From assembly GCA_934489945.1 (NCBI GenBank), contig CAKSSY010000049.1, forward strand, positions 1 through 13,858: a stretch of 13,858 bases of DNA, written 5' to 3'. This DNA is from an uncultured Eubacteriales bacterium (GTDB taxonomy: Bacteria > Bacillota > Clostridia > Oscillospirales > CAG-272). The notes under the pieces were generated by a model. The model saw nothing but the letters and a program-made list of their open reading frames with translations, did no database searches and was not told where the DNA came from. The translations under genes were made by a program, and so were the position numbers. Shown here piece by piece: positions 1-7,412 of this stretch (its first letter is position 1; every line of letters begins with the position of its first letter).

Positions 1-70
1 GAGTAGCCACCCCGTACCCTGTGTTTGCCGCCCCCGCTGTAATCAAAATCTGCTTTTCCTGTTCTTTCAT
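1..70 (-). CDS. Short-chain dehydrogenase/reductase-like protein, N-terminal fragment
   Basis: Only the first 23 codons are inside the window; the gene runs off the left edge. The translation is a charged lead (MKEQEKQ), a hydrophobic strand (ILIT), then AGAANTGYGVAT. This fits the first beta strand and glycine-rich nucleotide-binding loop of a Rossmann-fold SDR enzyme, in the variant where the loop reads TGGxxNxG. The first glycine of that loop is replaced by alanine here. The ATG at 70 is preferred over the in-frame ATG at 76, because the AAAGGGGG ribosome site (77-84) lies 6 bases from the former and touches the latter. The gene is divergent from the regulator at 226, so it is a plausible target of it. 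The substrate cannot be told. With so few residues, another Rossmann-fold enzyme remains possible. Confidence 0.6.
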   Translation of the reverse strand, partial: MKEQEKQILITAGAANTGYGVAT

Positions 71-100
71 TTCCATCCCCCTTTCGTTTGTTTCACTTGT

Positions 101-129
101 ATTATAACGCGTTCGCGAAGAATCGGAAA
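101..129 (-). promoter_or_regulatory. Promoter of the left-edge dehydrogenase-like gene
   Basis: On the minus strand a perfect TATAAT (-10) lies at 101-106. A poor -35 candidate (TTTCCG, 124-129) lies 17 bases upstream. The weak -35 suggests either activation or a weak basal promoter. The spacer contains two overlapping 8-base palindromes (see the feature at 106-119). Confidence 0.55.
106..119. promoter_or_regulatory. Overlapping palindromes AACGCGTT and TTCGCGAA, candidate operator
   Basis: AACGCGTT (106-113) and TTCGCGAA (112-119) are each perfect 8-base palindromes. They overlap by two bases and sit between the -35 and -10 of the minus-strand promoter. The core ACGCGT (107-112) directly abuts the -10. 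The same hexamer abuts the -10 of the glycosidase promoter at 3775-3780. A repressor here would block RNA polymerase. The binding protein is not shown by the sequence; the adjacent regulator is the obvious candidate. Confidence 0.4.
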
Positions 130-165
130 GTCTGCTTTCTCCCTTCCTGTAACGGCAATTCGGTC

Positions 166-194
166 TTGACTTTTTCTTCAGATTTTGCTATAAT
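166..194 (+). promoter_or_regulatory. Sigma-A promoter of the LacI-like regulator
   Basis: TTGACT (-35, 166-171), a 17-base spacer, and TATAAT (-10, 189-194). The expected transcript start is near 201, giving a short leader of about 25 bases before the ATG at 226. The leader contains the ribosome site GAGGAG (211-216). Confidence 0.85.
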
Positions 195-225
195 GAAATA
201 TTAAAATTCAGAGGAGTTCACAGAC

Positions 226-1377
226 ATGAGTACGAAGGAATCCATCGTTCATTGTCTCGGAGACATCCGACACACCGACACCTACTGGTACAGCATGATA
301 AAAAATGCAATTTGCAAAGAAGCAACTCGACGCGTTCTCGGCGTTTTGATTTCAGAGTGTTCCGATAACGAACCGATTTCGGATTTTCTTGGCGATACCG
401 AAATTCGAGAACCGGTTCTCATTATTTCCGGTCGCCGACAATGGGTGATGAACCACACCGCTGAAGTTACAAAACTCTCCCGGCGTCCAATCCTGCTTGC
501 CTCCGGGCTTTACACGGGAGGGCGCGATGTCAGTACGGTCAACGTCAATTACGCCGAAGTTACTTATGATATTATCCGCTATCTCTGCGGTGCCGAAAGA
601 CGAAAAATTGCCTATTTTGCCCGAAACATCCGATCTCTTGCCGACAACGCCAAACTGACAGGCATTACCGAAGCAGCCTCGGATTTCGGACTTGATTTTT
701 CCGAACACGATGTTTTTACATTTGACGGAAGTCTCTCTGCCTGCTTCGACCGTTTTGAAACTCATAAAACATCCTACGACGCGGTACTTTGCTCTAACGA
801 CATTACGGCAATCTATCTGATGCGCCGCCTTATCGGCAAGGGCATTTGCATCCCGGAAGACATCGCGGTCATCGGATACGGCAACACCGCGCTCGGGCAG
901 ATTGTCTCTCCGAAACTGACAACCACCACGCTCAATTTTACCGATGTCGGAATCTGCGCGGTCGACACCTATCGTGCACTTCTTGCAAATGATCGGATCC
1001 GCTCTATCGATACGGTATTGCGCGGAGAAATCATCTTCCGCGACACGACTCCGAAAAGTACGACGGAACCTGTTCAACCGCTTTCGCCTGTCTCTATTCC
1101 CGTAAAAACAACCGAGACTATGAGTTTTTTCGGCGATTCGGATGTTCTTGATATTCTGCGTCTGGAGGATTATTTTTCAACCCATGATGCCATCGACGGA
1201 AAGATTGCCGCCGCATTGTTGAGCGGCGAAAAATACGACTCCATCTGTGAACATCTGCACACATCCGACTCCATGCTGAAAAATCATATTCGCTCACTCT
1301 CCGGATTTCTCGGTGCCGCAAACCGCACGGAACTTTGCGATATGCTCGGGAAGGTATTGGACGGCATTCTGAATTGA
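226..1377 (+). CDS. LacI-type sensor domain regulator with C-terminal LuxR-like helix-turn-helix
   Basis: This is a 383-residue probable transcription factor. Residues about 1-275 match the periplasmic-binding-protein-like core of LacI/GalR regulators. The segment at 184-220 (YDAVLCSND, then IPEDIAVIGYGN) is the family signature for the second lobe. The short LacI helix-turn-helix expected at the N-terminus is absent. Instead, residues about 325-372 (AAALLSGEKYDSICEHL, then MLKNHIRSLSGFLGAANRTEL) read like a LuxR/NarL-type helix-turn-helix, after a Pro/Thr-rich linker at about 274-300. The start has a good GAGGAG site 9 bases upstream and its own strong promoter. The gene is divergent from a dehydrogenase-like gene and precedes two glycosidase genes, so a sugar or sugar-derived ligand is a reasonable inference. 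Sensor-fold assignment is firm; DNA binding by the C-terminus is probable. Confidence 0.82.
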   Translation: MSTKESIVHCLGDIRHTDTYWYSMIKNAICKEATRRVLGVLISECSDNEPISDFLGDTEIREPVLIISGRRQWVMNHTAEVTKLSRRPILLASGLYTGGRDVSTVNVNYAEVTYDIIRYLCGAERRKIAYFARNIRSLADNAKLTGITEAASDFGLDFSEHDVFTFDGSLSACFDRFETHKTSYDAVLCSNDITAIYLMRRLIGKGICIPEDIAVIGYGNTALGQIVSPKLTTTTLNFTDVGICAVDTYRALLANDRIRSIDTVLRGEIIFRDTTPKSTTEPVQPLSPVSIPVKTTETMSFFGDSDVLDILRLEDYFSTHDAIDGKIAAALLSGEKYDSICEHLHTSDSMLKNHIRSLSGFLGAANRTELCDMLGKVLDGILN

Positions 1378-1396
1378 GAAAATTTTTACAACCCAC

Positions 1397-1425
1397 TTGC
1401 TTTTTTTGCCGTTCTATGGCATAAT
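1397..1425 (+). promoter_or_regulatory. Probable sigma-A promoter of the agarase-like gene
   Basis: TTGCTT (1397-1402), a 17-base spacer, and CATAAT (1420-1425). It lies just after the regulator stop codon. I see no intrinsic terminator between the two genes, so some read-through from the regulator is possible. No ACGCGT element is present here. Confidence 0.6.
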
Positions 1426-1468
1426 AAGAGTATTGCCCCACAAGAAAAAGGAAAGGTGATCATAAAGC

Positions 1469-3694
1469 ATGAATACAGGACGTTATTACCCTATAGAAGC
1501 GGCATATGTCCGCAGTGGTATTTACAGTGCCATGACCGGCAGACAAATCAATGAAAAAATCGGCGTCGACCGCGATACACTTTTTGTCAAAAAAACAGAG
1601 GAAGCGGACTATCAAAGAAAGCTGTATCTGAAATTTGATCTTTCCGGTTTTGATTTTTCCGGTTCCAATCGTCTGAAATTCTTTGTCAACATATTCGATA
1701 ACCACAACGACGGTGTCCTCTATACCGCCACCATAACGGAAAATGACTGGACCCCCGATACTCTCACTTGGGATCGACAACCGACAGAAAAAGCCACCGG
1801 TATTCGCGGCGTTCTTCTCGGCACCGATTTTACCGACGCGGCAAAAAAAGCACTTGCCGCAGGCGAAACCATACTTTCCGTCCGGCTGGAACCCGAACAG
1901 ATCACGCCCGGTGAACTTCGGATAGAAAATCCTGTTCTCACACAAAAGGGACTTGGCGTGGAATATGCCCACGCCACCAATCAAAAGGCTTTCTCCGAAA
2001 TTCTCAGCGGCGACAAAGAAAAGGACGATGCCGTCTGGGCATACGCTCGCAACATCGTGGATGAGTGGACAAACTGCGGCAGGGCAAAAACCTTTTCTCA
2101 CAATGCCGACAGGTTCTTTGAACTGGAAACGGTTGATGTCACAGTCCCCAGCAAGACACACACGGTTCTTTGTGAGGGAAAAGGCGGCAATCCGGTTGCC
2201 GGTGACGGAAGCGGTTTTACAAAGTATCTCACCAAGTATGCCAGAACACTGGAAACCCTGAAGAGCGAAGGCGGCTTTGTCCCCGGTCCCAAATCGGAAT
2301 ACGACAAGTTCGGTGGCATCACCAACAGCGGTCTGAAAGGAAAAGCGACCGGCTTCTTCCATACCGAACGCTTCGACGGAGAGCGAACCTACATCATTGA
2401 CCCTGTGGGCAATCCATTTTTTGCCTGCGGTGCCAACACTATCAATTGTGGCTCCACCCCCAATCAGAAAAAAGCCATTCTTGACAAATTCGGCAGTGAA
2501 GATGCTTATTGGGAATTTATTACCAAGCGTTTGATGGAAGTCGGTGTCAATACCGTAACCGGCAGCGAAGACCGCGTCACTTCCGTCTCACATCCGTTAA
2601 CAACAATTATCGGACTGAAAGGTATTTCCGCTTACATGCGCGGACTCGGTCTTGCCACCTCGACCGGCGGCTCTTCCTGGTTTGCCAACAACAACACCAT
2701 GAATGTTTTTGACCCCGAATTTCAAACCGCCGTGGACGAGAAAAACAAACCGATCCTTGAAAAATATCGCGACAACCGACACATTCTCGGTTACACCTCC
2801 GACAACGAACTCCCCAAAAACGATAATATGCTGGAACGCTATTTGTTGTTGGATCCGTCCGATCCAATCAATGCCTATTCCTACGCTACCGCATGGACAT
2901 GGCTTTCCGCCGCGCTCGGTAAAAAGGATCTCTCTTTTGACGATCTGAACGGTAACAACATCTGCGCGTTGCGTGAAGAATTCAAGGCGTTTGTATTCGG
3001 TCGCCTGTTCTCCACCGTAAACGCCGTGATTCGCAAATATGACCCCAACCATATGTACATCGGTACCCGTGCCGACTCCAACAACAAGACCAGCGAAGGT
3101 TATCTCCGTGCCGCGGGAACCTATTGTGAGGTTCTGACGATCAATATGTACGGCGGTCTTCAGCCCTCTGTCGCCACCATGGCAACCATTTACCGTTATT
3201 CCGGAAAACCCTTCATTGTAACCGAATTCTACGCCAAAGCCGCCGACGCCAAGGATATGAACGGTCAATTTCTCGGCAATCAGGAAAATGCGGGCTGGCA
3301 GGTTCATACTCAGGAAGACAGAGGACATTATTATGACAACTATACGACTCTGCTTCTTGAATGTAAATACTGCGTCGGCTGGATTTGGTATCGCTTCCAG
3401 GACAACGACCAGTCTCTCTACACAAATGACGGCGGCAAAACCATTCTGCGCGTTTTCAAAAAGGGACAACGCTACGCAATTTCCAGTTTCGTCGATCAGA
3501 ACAACAACATTATTCCCGCAACGGGCAATGAGACACAGATCTGGAAAGGCGAAATCGATACCTCCAACCTTGGATCGAACAAAGGGTTGTTTGACAACTT
3601 TATGAACGAATACAAGCCCGTCACCGATGCCTACAAACGAATCAGTCTCAACCTGTTCAGTCTTATCCGTTATTTTGATAATCTGCATAAATGA
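1469..3694 (+). CDS. CBM96/DNRLRE-like domain fused to agarase-like (GH50-type) TIM-barrel glycoside hydrolase
   Basis: This is a 741-residue protein. Residues about 10-158 resemble a CBM96/DNRLRE-type beta sandwich: AAYVRSG, DTLFVKK, KLYLKFDLSG, then DWTPDTLTWDRQP. Residues about 307-715 resemble the clan GH-A agarase-like group: the entry motif DPVGNPFFACGAN, an acid/base motif GYTSDNE (D445-N446-E447), IRKYDPNHMYIGTR near 520, and FIVTEFY with the likely nucleophile E586. Both catalytic glutamates are in the expected order and spacing. The N-terminus is polar, with no signal peptide or anchor, so the enzyme is predicted to be cytoplasmic, which is odd for a protein with a carbohydrate-binding-like module. 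The start has AAAGGTGAT upstream. It follows the LacI-like regulator and ends in a strong terminator. Real substrates in such families include agarose and other beta-galactans; the substrate here is not known. Confidence 0.8.
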   Translation: MNTGRYYPIEAAYVRSGIYSAMTGRQINEKIGVDRDTLFVKKTEEADYQRKLYLKFDLSGFDFSGSNRLKFFVNIFDNHNDGVLYTATITENDWTPDTLTWDRQPTEKATGIRGVLLGTDFTDAAKKALAAGETILSVRLEPEQITPGELRIENPVLTQKGLGVEYAHATNQKAFSEILSGDKEKDDAVWAYARNIVDEWTNCGRAKTFSHNADRFFELETVDVTVPSKTHTVLCEGKGGNPVAGDGSGFTKYLTKYARTLETLKSEGGFVPGPKSEYDKFGGITNSGLKGKATGFFHTERFDGERTYIIDPVGNPFFACGANTINCGSTPNQKKAILDKFGSEDAYWEFITKRLMEVGVNTVTGSEDRVTSVSHPLTTIIGLKGISAYMRGLGLATSTGGSSWFANNNTMNVFDPEFQTAVDEKNKPILEKYRDNRHILGYTSDNELPKNDNMLERYLLLDPSDPINAYSYATAWTWLSAALGKKDLSFDDLNGNNICALREEFKAFVFGRLFSTVNAVIRKYDPNHMYIGTRADSNNKTSEGYLRAAGTYCEVLTINMYGGLQPSVATMATIYRYSGKPFIVTEFYAKAADAKDMNGQFLGNQENAGWQVHTQEDRGHYYDNYTTLLLECKYCVGWIWYRFQDNDQSLYTNDGGKTILRVFKKGQRYAISSFVDQNNNIIPATGNETQIWKGEIDTSNLGSNKGLFDNFMNEYKPVTDAYKRISLNLFSLIRYFDNLHK

Positions 3695-3700
3695 TTTACG

Positions 3701-3742
3701 GATGGGTTAAAAAAGTTTGGACTTTTTTAACCCATCTTTTTT
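3701..3742 (+). terminator. Strong intrinsic terminator after the agarase-like gene
   Basis: A perfect 16-base-pair stem (GATGGGTTAAAAAAGT at 3701-3716, complement at 3721-3736) closes a TTGG loop and is followed by six T (3737-3742). It starts 6 bases after the stop codon and separates this gene from the next transcription unit. Confidence 0.93.
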
Positions 3743-3757
3743 ATAATCGATTGCACC

Positions 3758-3786
3758 TTGACAAACTCTCCCGGACGCGTTATACT
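3758..3786 (+). promoter_or_regulatory. Near-consensus sigma-A promoter of the glycosidase operon, with ACGCGT at the -10
   Basis: Consensus TTGACA (3758-3763), exactly 17 bases, then TATACT (3781-3786). The hexamer ACGCGT (3775-3780) abuts the -10, as in the divergent promoter at 101-112. Such a strong promoter would need repression to be inducible. A TTG codon inside the -35 box opens the reading frame of the downstream gene but cannot be the real start. Confidence 0.9.
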
Positions 3787-3841
3787 TATGATCAAGACAG
3801 AAAAACCGACTGGCTTTGACATATCAGAACAGGAGAAAAAA

Positions 3842-5611
3842 ATGAAAATTCAATTTGAAAACGGTGCCATTGTCGCCTTCGGCAAACAACACGAGAAAGC
3901 CGAATACGATGTGTCCAACTATACCTTTGGTGCCCGCTTTGACGGGAAAGGCGGCGTAGAATACTATTCTATGGCTGACGGAACTTCATTGGCGTTTCCC
4001 ATACGCTTTATCCAACTGTCCTACAACGGAAAAATTCAGGACGGATTGTCGAATAAAAAAGTTACCATGCTTGGGAGAACACAAACCATCGAGTTGGATT
4101 TGAAAACTGCCGTTCTGAAAATCGAGCAGTTTCTTGACACCAAAGAAAGCGGCGTTTTCACCTGCTATACCTTACTTACCGAAAACAGGGATGATGTTTT
4201 ACAAGTCGGACTTCTCGGAAACTGTTTTTCCCACGCGGAGCTTGTCAACGGCAACACCGTATGCGGAGACGGAAATATTTTAGAATCGGACAGAGATGTG
4301 GAATATGTCCGGGAAAATCTCGCTGTCTATTTCAAATTGGATTCTCAACATCCAAAAATTCGTACTCGCATGATCTGCTGTGGTCTCCCGAAAGAAAACA
4401 CGGATTTCCCGGAAAAATTTGACAATATTCATCTTGCTGTCAAGCAGGAGACGGCAAGCGTATTACTTCCCGAGCAGTTAACCGAGACAGAAAAAGCAAC
4501 CTATCTGTCATCTTATTGGTGTTCTTTGGAAAACTACAAGGAAAAGGGAGAGTACAAGGCATTTATGGCAGGTTGCAAATATCTTTCTCCCATGCGAAGT
4601 TATTACCGCGATTCGTATTTTACGGTTTTGCCACTATACAACGGTCACATTGACAAGGTAAAAAATCAAATCCTGACGCTTGTCAGAGGTATCGGCAATG
4701 ACGGATCCTGTCCGTCTGCCGTAAAAAGCGACTGGACAAGCTGGTGGGGCGATCATTACGACAGCCCTTCCTTTTTGGCAATGATGTTATACGATTATAT
4801 TCATTTCTGCGGAGATATTGCCTTTGCCGATGAAAAAATCGGAAATGATACCACGTTCGGCAAAGTCATCAAAGCCATTGACCATCTTTCGGGTTATACC
4901 GATGAAACTGGTCTTTTGTACAAAGCCGGGCGTTACAACCAGCGGGACTGGGCAGACGAAGTCAATCGTTACGGCTACGTCACCTACGACGAACTTTTAT
5001 ACGCAAGAGCCTTATACAGCATTGCACAAATATATCGATTGAAAGGCGACAGGAAGCATTACAATCTCTTTGACGATCGTTACCGGAAAGTGAAGGATGC
5101 CATCAATACCAAGCTCTGGGACGAACAAAAAGGATATTATATAAACTTTACAAACGAAGATTATACCGAAGACAACCTGTCCATTGATACGGTTTTTGCA
5201 ACAATTTTCGGAATTGCAGATGAAAAACGTTCCAGATCAATGCTTACGAAAATGGAACAGCTACTGGAGTCGAAAAACAATGATGTCGGCGAAGACTTCG
5301 GAAGTATGTGCGTTTATCCACTTTACAGCAGAATTGATTCGGCAAGAAATAAATCTTCTCAGCCATTTAATTATCACAACGGTGCCAACTGGCCCTATTT
5401 GTCGGCAATGTACGCATATGCCAAACGCCAATTCGGCATGGAATACAGACACTTGTTGACAATTCCGTTCGAATATAACCTGAAAAAGGGAAATTACACA
5501 CCGATCGAATATTTCTCCCCCTATTGCGAGGATGGTTCCCTGCTTCAGGGATGGTCGGGAAACATCGCATTTGTTTTGGATGAAAAAACAAGTATCGGTT
5601 TCTGGAATTGA
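3842..5611 (+). CDS. Six-hairpin (alpha/alpha)6 glycoside hydrolase, GH63/amyloglucosidase-like
   Basis: This is a 589-residue protein. Residues 1 to about 215 look like a beta-rich N-terminal domain. Residues about 240-585 look like an (alpha/alpha)6 toroid of the six-hairpin glycosidase superfamily. Visible motifs are YRDSYF (255-260), DWTSWWGDHYDSPSF (297-311), YNQRDWADE (365-373), FNYHNGANWPYL (509-520) and DGSLLQGWSG (564-573). These resemble the catalytic barrels of GH63, the GDE/amylo-1,6-glucosidase C-domain and related families. D369 or D372 may be the acid, and the base probably lies in the E557-E563 segment. No signal peptide is seen, so it is probably cytoplasmic. The ATG at 3842 is chosen because AGGAG (3831-3835) lies 6 bases upstream; the same frame can be read from 3758, but that lies inside the promoter. 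It is the first gene of the operon running to 7408. Exact family and substrate are uncertain. Confidence 0.78.
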   Translation: MKIQFENGAIVAFGKQHEKAEYDVSNYTFGARFDGKGGVEYYSMADGTSLAFPIRFIQLSYNGKIQDGLSNKKVTMLGRTQTIELDLKTAVLKIEQFLDTKESGVFTCYTLLTENRDDVLQVGLLGNCFSHAELVNGNTVCGDGNILESDRDVEYVRENLAVYFKLDSQHPKIRTRMICCGLPKENTDFPEKFDNIHLAVKQETASVLLPEQLTETEKATYLSSYWCSLENYKEKGEYKAFMAGCKYLSPMRSYYRDSYFTVLPLYNGHIDKVKNQILTLVRGIGNDGSCPSAVKSDWTSWWGDHYDSPSFLAMMLYDYIHFCGDIAFADEKIGNDTTFGKVIKAIDHLSGYTDETGLLYKAGRYNQRDWADEVNRYGYVTYDELLYARALYSIAQIYRLKGDRKHYNLFDDRYRKVKDAINTKLWDEQKGYYINFTNEDYTEDNLSIDTVFATIFGIADEKRSRSMLTKMEQLLESKNNDVGEDFGSMCVYPLYSRIDSARNKSSQPFNYHNGANWPYLSAMYAYAKRQFGMEYRHLLTIPFEYNLKKGNYTPIEYFSPYCEDGSLLQGWSGNIAFVLDEKTSIGFWN

Positions 5612-5620
5612 GCAAAACCT

Positions 5621-6139
5621 ATGGAATACAAACTGATCTGTTCAACGCGGAAAACGCTGGCAATCGAAATCACACAGGAGGCTGAGCTTTTGGTGCGCGC
5701 ACCGATGAAACTGTCGGTTTCTGAAATTGAACGCTTTCTTGCCTCTCGACACGATTGGATTCAAAAACATACCGAATTTCAAAAATTGCGCGCCCAAAAA
5801 CGCCCTGTTCCAACTGCAGACGAAATTCCAATTCTGATCGCACGCGCTCATGAAATCCTGCCCCAAAAGGTCGCCGCCTACGGAGCCATTATGGGAGTTT
5901 GTCCCACCGGTATCCGTATCACGGGTGCCAAAAAGCGTTTCGGATCTTGTTCAGGCAAAAACTCTCTTTGCTTCTCCTATCTTCTCGTCGCTTATCCGGA
6001 AGAAGCAATCGACTATGTTGTTGTACACGAGCTGGCACATATTTTGCATCATGATCACAGCCGCGCTTTCTGGCAAACGGTAGAATCCTATCTGCCGGAT
6101 TACAAAAAGCGACAAAAAATTCTGAAAGGACAGGAATAG
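5621..6139 (+). CDS. YgjP/SprT-like zinc metallopeptidase (DUF45 family)
   Basis: This is a 172-residue protein. The zinc motif HELAH (H136, E137, H140) is followed by HHDHSRAFW, with H146 as a likely third ligand. Upstream, KKRFGSCSGKNSLCFSYLL and IDYVVVHELAH are typical of the YgjP family. The N-terminal part (EYKLICSTRKTLAIEI, then LLVRAPMKLS) is the usual beta-rich lead-in. The gene begins 9 bases after the glycosidase stop codon and lacks a clear Shine-Dalgarno site, so translation is probably coupled to the upstream gene. These proteins are soluble gluzincin-type proteins often encoded beside unrelated housekeeping genes, and their substrates are mostly unknown. Nothing links it functionally to the neighbouring glycosidase beyond co-transcription. 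Confidence 0.88.
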   Translation: MEYKLICSTRKTLAIEITQEAELLVRAPMKLSVSEIERFLASRHDWIQKHTEFQKLRAQKRPVPTADEIPILIARAHEILPQKVAAYGAIMGVCPTGIRITGAKKRFGSCSGKNSLCFSYLLVAYPEEAIDYVVVHELAHILHHDHSRAFWQTVESYLPDYKKRQKILKGQE

Positions 6140-6143
6140 TCTC

Positions 6144-6941
6144 ATGGAGAATACAGTTCTCTCCTCTCCTGCCGCAAACGGAAACAATGCAGACAAGGTG
6201 CTCTGCACCGCCCTTGATATTGCCGAAGGATTAATTAAAAACGGTGCGGCAGTACACCGCGCCGAAGATACCATTGAACGTGTCTGTCGTGCACTCGGCG
6301 CAATTCATGTTGAGGCATTCTGCATCACTTCCCTTATCAATGCTACTATCCGTATGCCAAACGGAGACTATGCTTCACAATCACGTCGTATCAAACAAAG
6401 TCGGAATCAATTTCTCCGCCTTGATCTGATTAACACCATATCGCGCGAATTATGTGCAGGTCAGATTTCTCTTGAAGAGGCACAGGATCGCCTTCTCGCT
6501 GCCAAAAAGGCTACCGCATACCCCGCAGGAATAGAATATCTTGCAGCAACTCTTGCCGCCTCCTCCTTCACAGTATTTTTCGGCGGCAATCTCTTTGATG
6601 CCCTGGCAACAGCTTTGATTGCCATCTTTATCACCTTTGTAGGCAGTTTTGCACCGCGTGTCAAAACCACCTTTTCTTATACGCTCTTTTCTTCTCTTCT
6701 GGCCGGTCTTTTGGCTGTTTTTCTGCCGTTTGCGGGAATCGGAGCTCATTATGATAAAATCATGATCGGCACCATTATGCTTCTCATCCCCGGACTGACG
6801 TTCGGAACCTCCATCCGTGACCTTTTGTGCGGAGACACCATCTCTGGCATCATTCAACTCATTCAGTCGGTGCTCAAAGCCGCAATTATCGCCTTCGGAT
6901 ACATCATCGCAATCTATCTGCTCCGCACGTTGATTGTTTGA
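6144..6941 (+). CDS. Threonine/serine exporter, YjjP-like (ThrE N-terminal) subunit
   Basis: This is a 265-residue protein. Residues about 18-125 form the soluble ThrE/DUF1212 N-terminal domain (ALDIAEGLIKNGAAVHRAEDTIERV is the usual opening helix pattern). About five membrane segments follow from residue 130. They include FFGGNLFDALATALIAIF (145-162) and the conserved segment IPGLTFGTSIRDLLCGD (215-231) before the last helices. Together with the next gene this makes the split form of the ThrE exporter, which in other bacteria exports threonine and serine at the cytoplasmic membrane. The start at 6144 follows the peptidase stop by 4 bases, with AAAGGACAGGA as ribosome site, so the two are tightly linked. 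Confidence 0.9.
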   Translation: MENTVLSSPAANGNNADKVLCTALDIAEGLIKNGAAVHRAEDTIERVCRALGAIHVEAFCITSLINATIRMPNGDYASQSRRIKQSRNQFLRLDLINTISRELCAGQISLEEAQDRLLAAKKATAYPAGIEYLAATLAASSFTVFFGGNLFDALATALIAIFITFVGSFAPRVKTTFSYTLFSSLLAGLLAVFLPFAGIGAHYDKIMIGTIMLLIPGLTFGTSIRDLLCGDTISGIIQLIQSVLKAAIIAFGYIIAIYLLRTLIV

Positions 6942-6958
6942 CAGGAGGAAAAGATACA

Positions 6959-7408
6959 ATGGAAGAATTAAAACTGATTCTCACGGCGGCAATCGGCACT
7001 GCCGGTTTTTCCCTGCTGTTTCAGATTAAGCCGACACATATTCCTGCCGCAACCTTTGGTAGTGCATTGACCTGTGCGATTTGGTTATTGTTGGATCGTC
7101 TTGGTGCTGCGCTGTTTCTCTCTAATCTGATTGCGGCACTGGCGTCGGTCATCTACGCCAACATTTTGGCAAGACTGCTCAAAACACCGACATCTGTCTT
7201 TATTACTGCCTGCATGATTCCACTCGTTCCCGGCGGAATGTTGTTCAATACTATGAATTGCCTCATTCGGCAGGATATGACAGGATTTTTGCTCTATGGA
7301 CAGGACACACTCGTTACAGCTCTCGGAATTGCCGGTGGCATTGCGGTCGAATCCTCCGTCACAAATGTTCTCGGAAAAGTATTCCACAGAAACAAGAAGA
7401 AAGCATAA
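6959..7408 (+). CDS. Threonine/serine exporter, YjjB-like (ThrE C-terminal) subunit
   Basis: This is a 149-residue membrane protein of the ThrE/DUF3815 family. Four hydrophobic segments fit the family fold, and IPLVPGGMLFNTM (87-99) is its conserved motif. It ends in a basic tail (HRNKKKA). The ATG at 6959 is chosen because AGGAGG (6943-6948) lies 10 bases upstream and the protein then begins as its relatives do. The frame is open further upstream into the previous gene, but that stretch has no membrane-protein character. It is the partner of the YjjP-like gene 17 bases upstream and the last gene before the terminator. Confidence 0.9.
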   Translation: MEELKLILTAAIGTAGFSLLFQIKPTHIPAATFGSALTCAIWLLLDRLGAALFLSNLIAALASVIYANILARLLKTPTSVFITACMIPLVPGGMLFNTMNCLIRQDMTGFLLYGQDTLVTALGIAGGIAVESSVTNVLGKVFHRNKKKA

Positions 7409-7412
7409 ACAT

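Noticed and set aside
352..1077. A 241-residue open frame antisense to the LacI-like regulator
   Set aside because: It has no family signature and overlaps the ligand-binding domain of the regulator.
1460..2362. A 300-residue open frame antisense to the N-terminal half of the agarase-like gene
   Set aside because: Same reason: no motif, no ribosome site, and complete overlap with a gene carrying domain signatures.
2597..3688. A 363-residue open frame antisense to the agarase-like gene
   Set aside because: It lies wholly opposite a well-supported glycosidase, has no recognisable motif, and follows from the codon bias of the plus-strand gene.
6827..6958. An upstream extension of the YjjB-like gene into the YjjP-like gene
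   Set aside because: The extra residues are His/Arg-rich and unlike the family, and AGGAGG sits correctly before the ATG at 6959.
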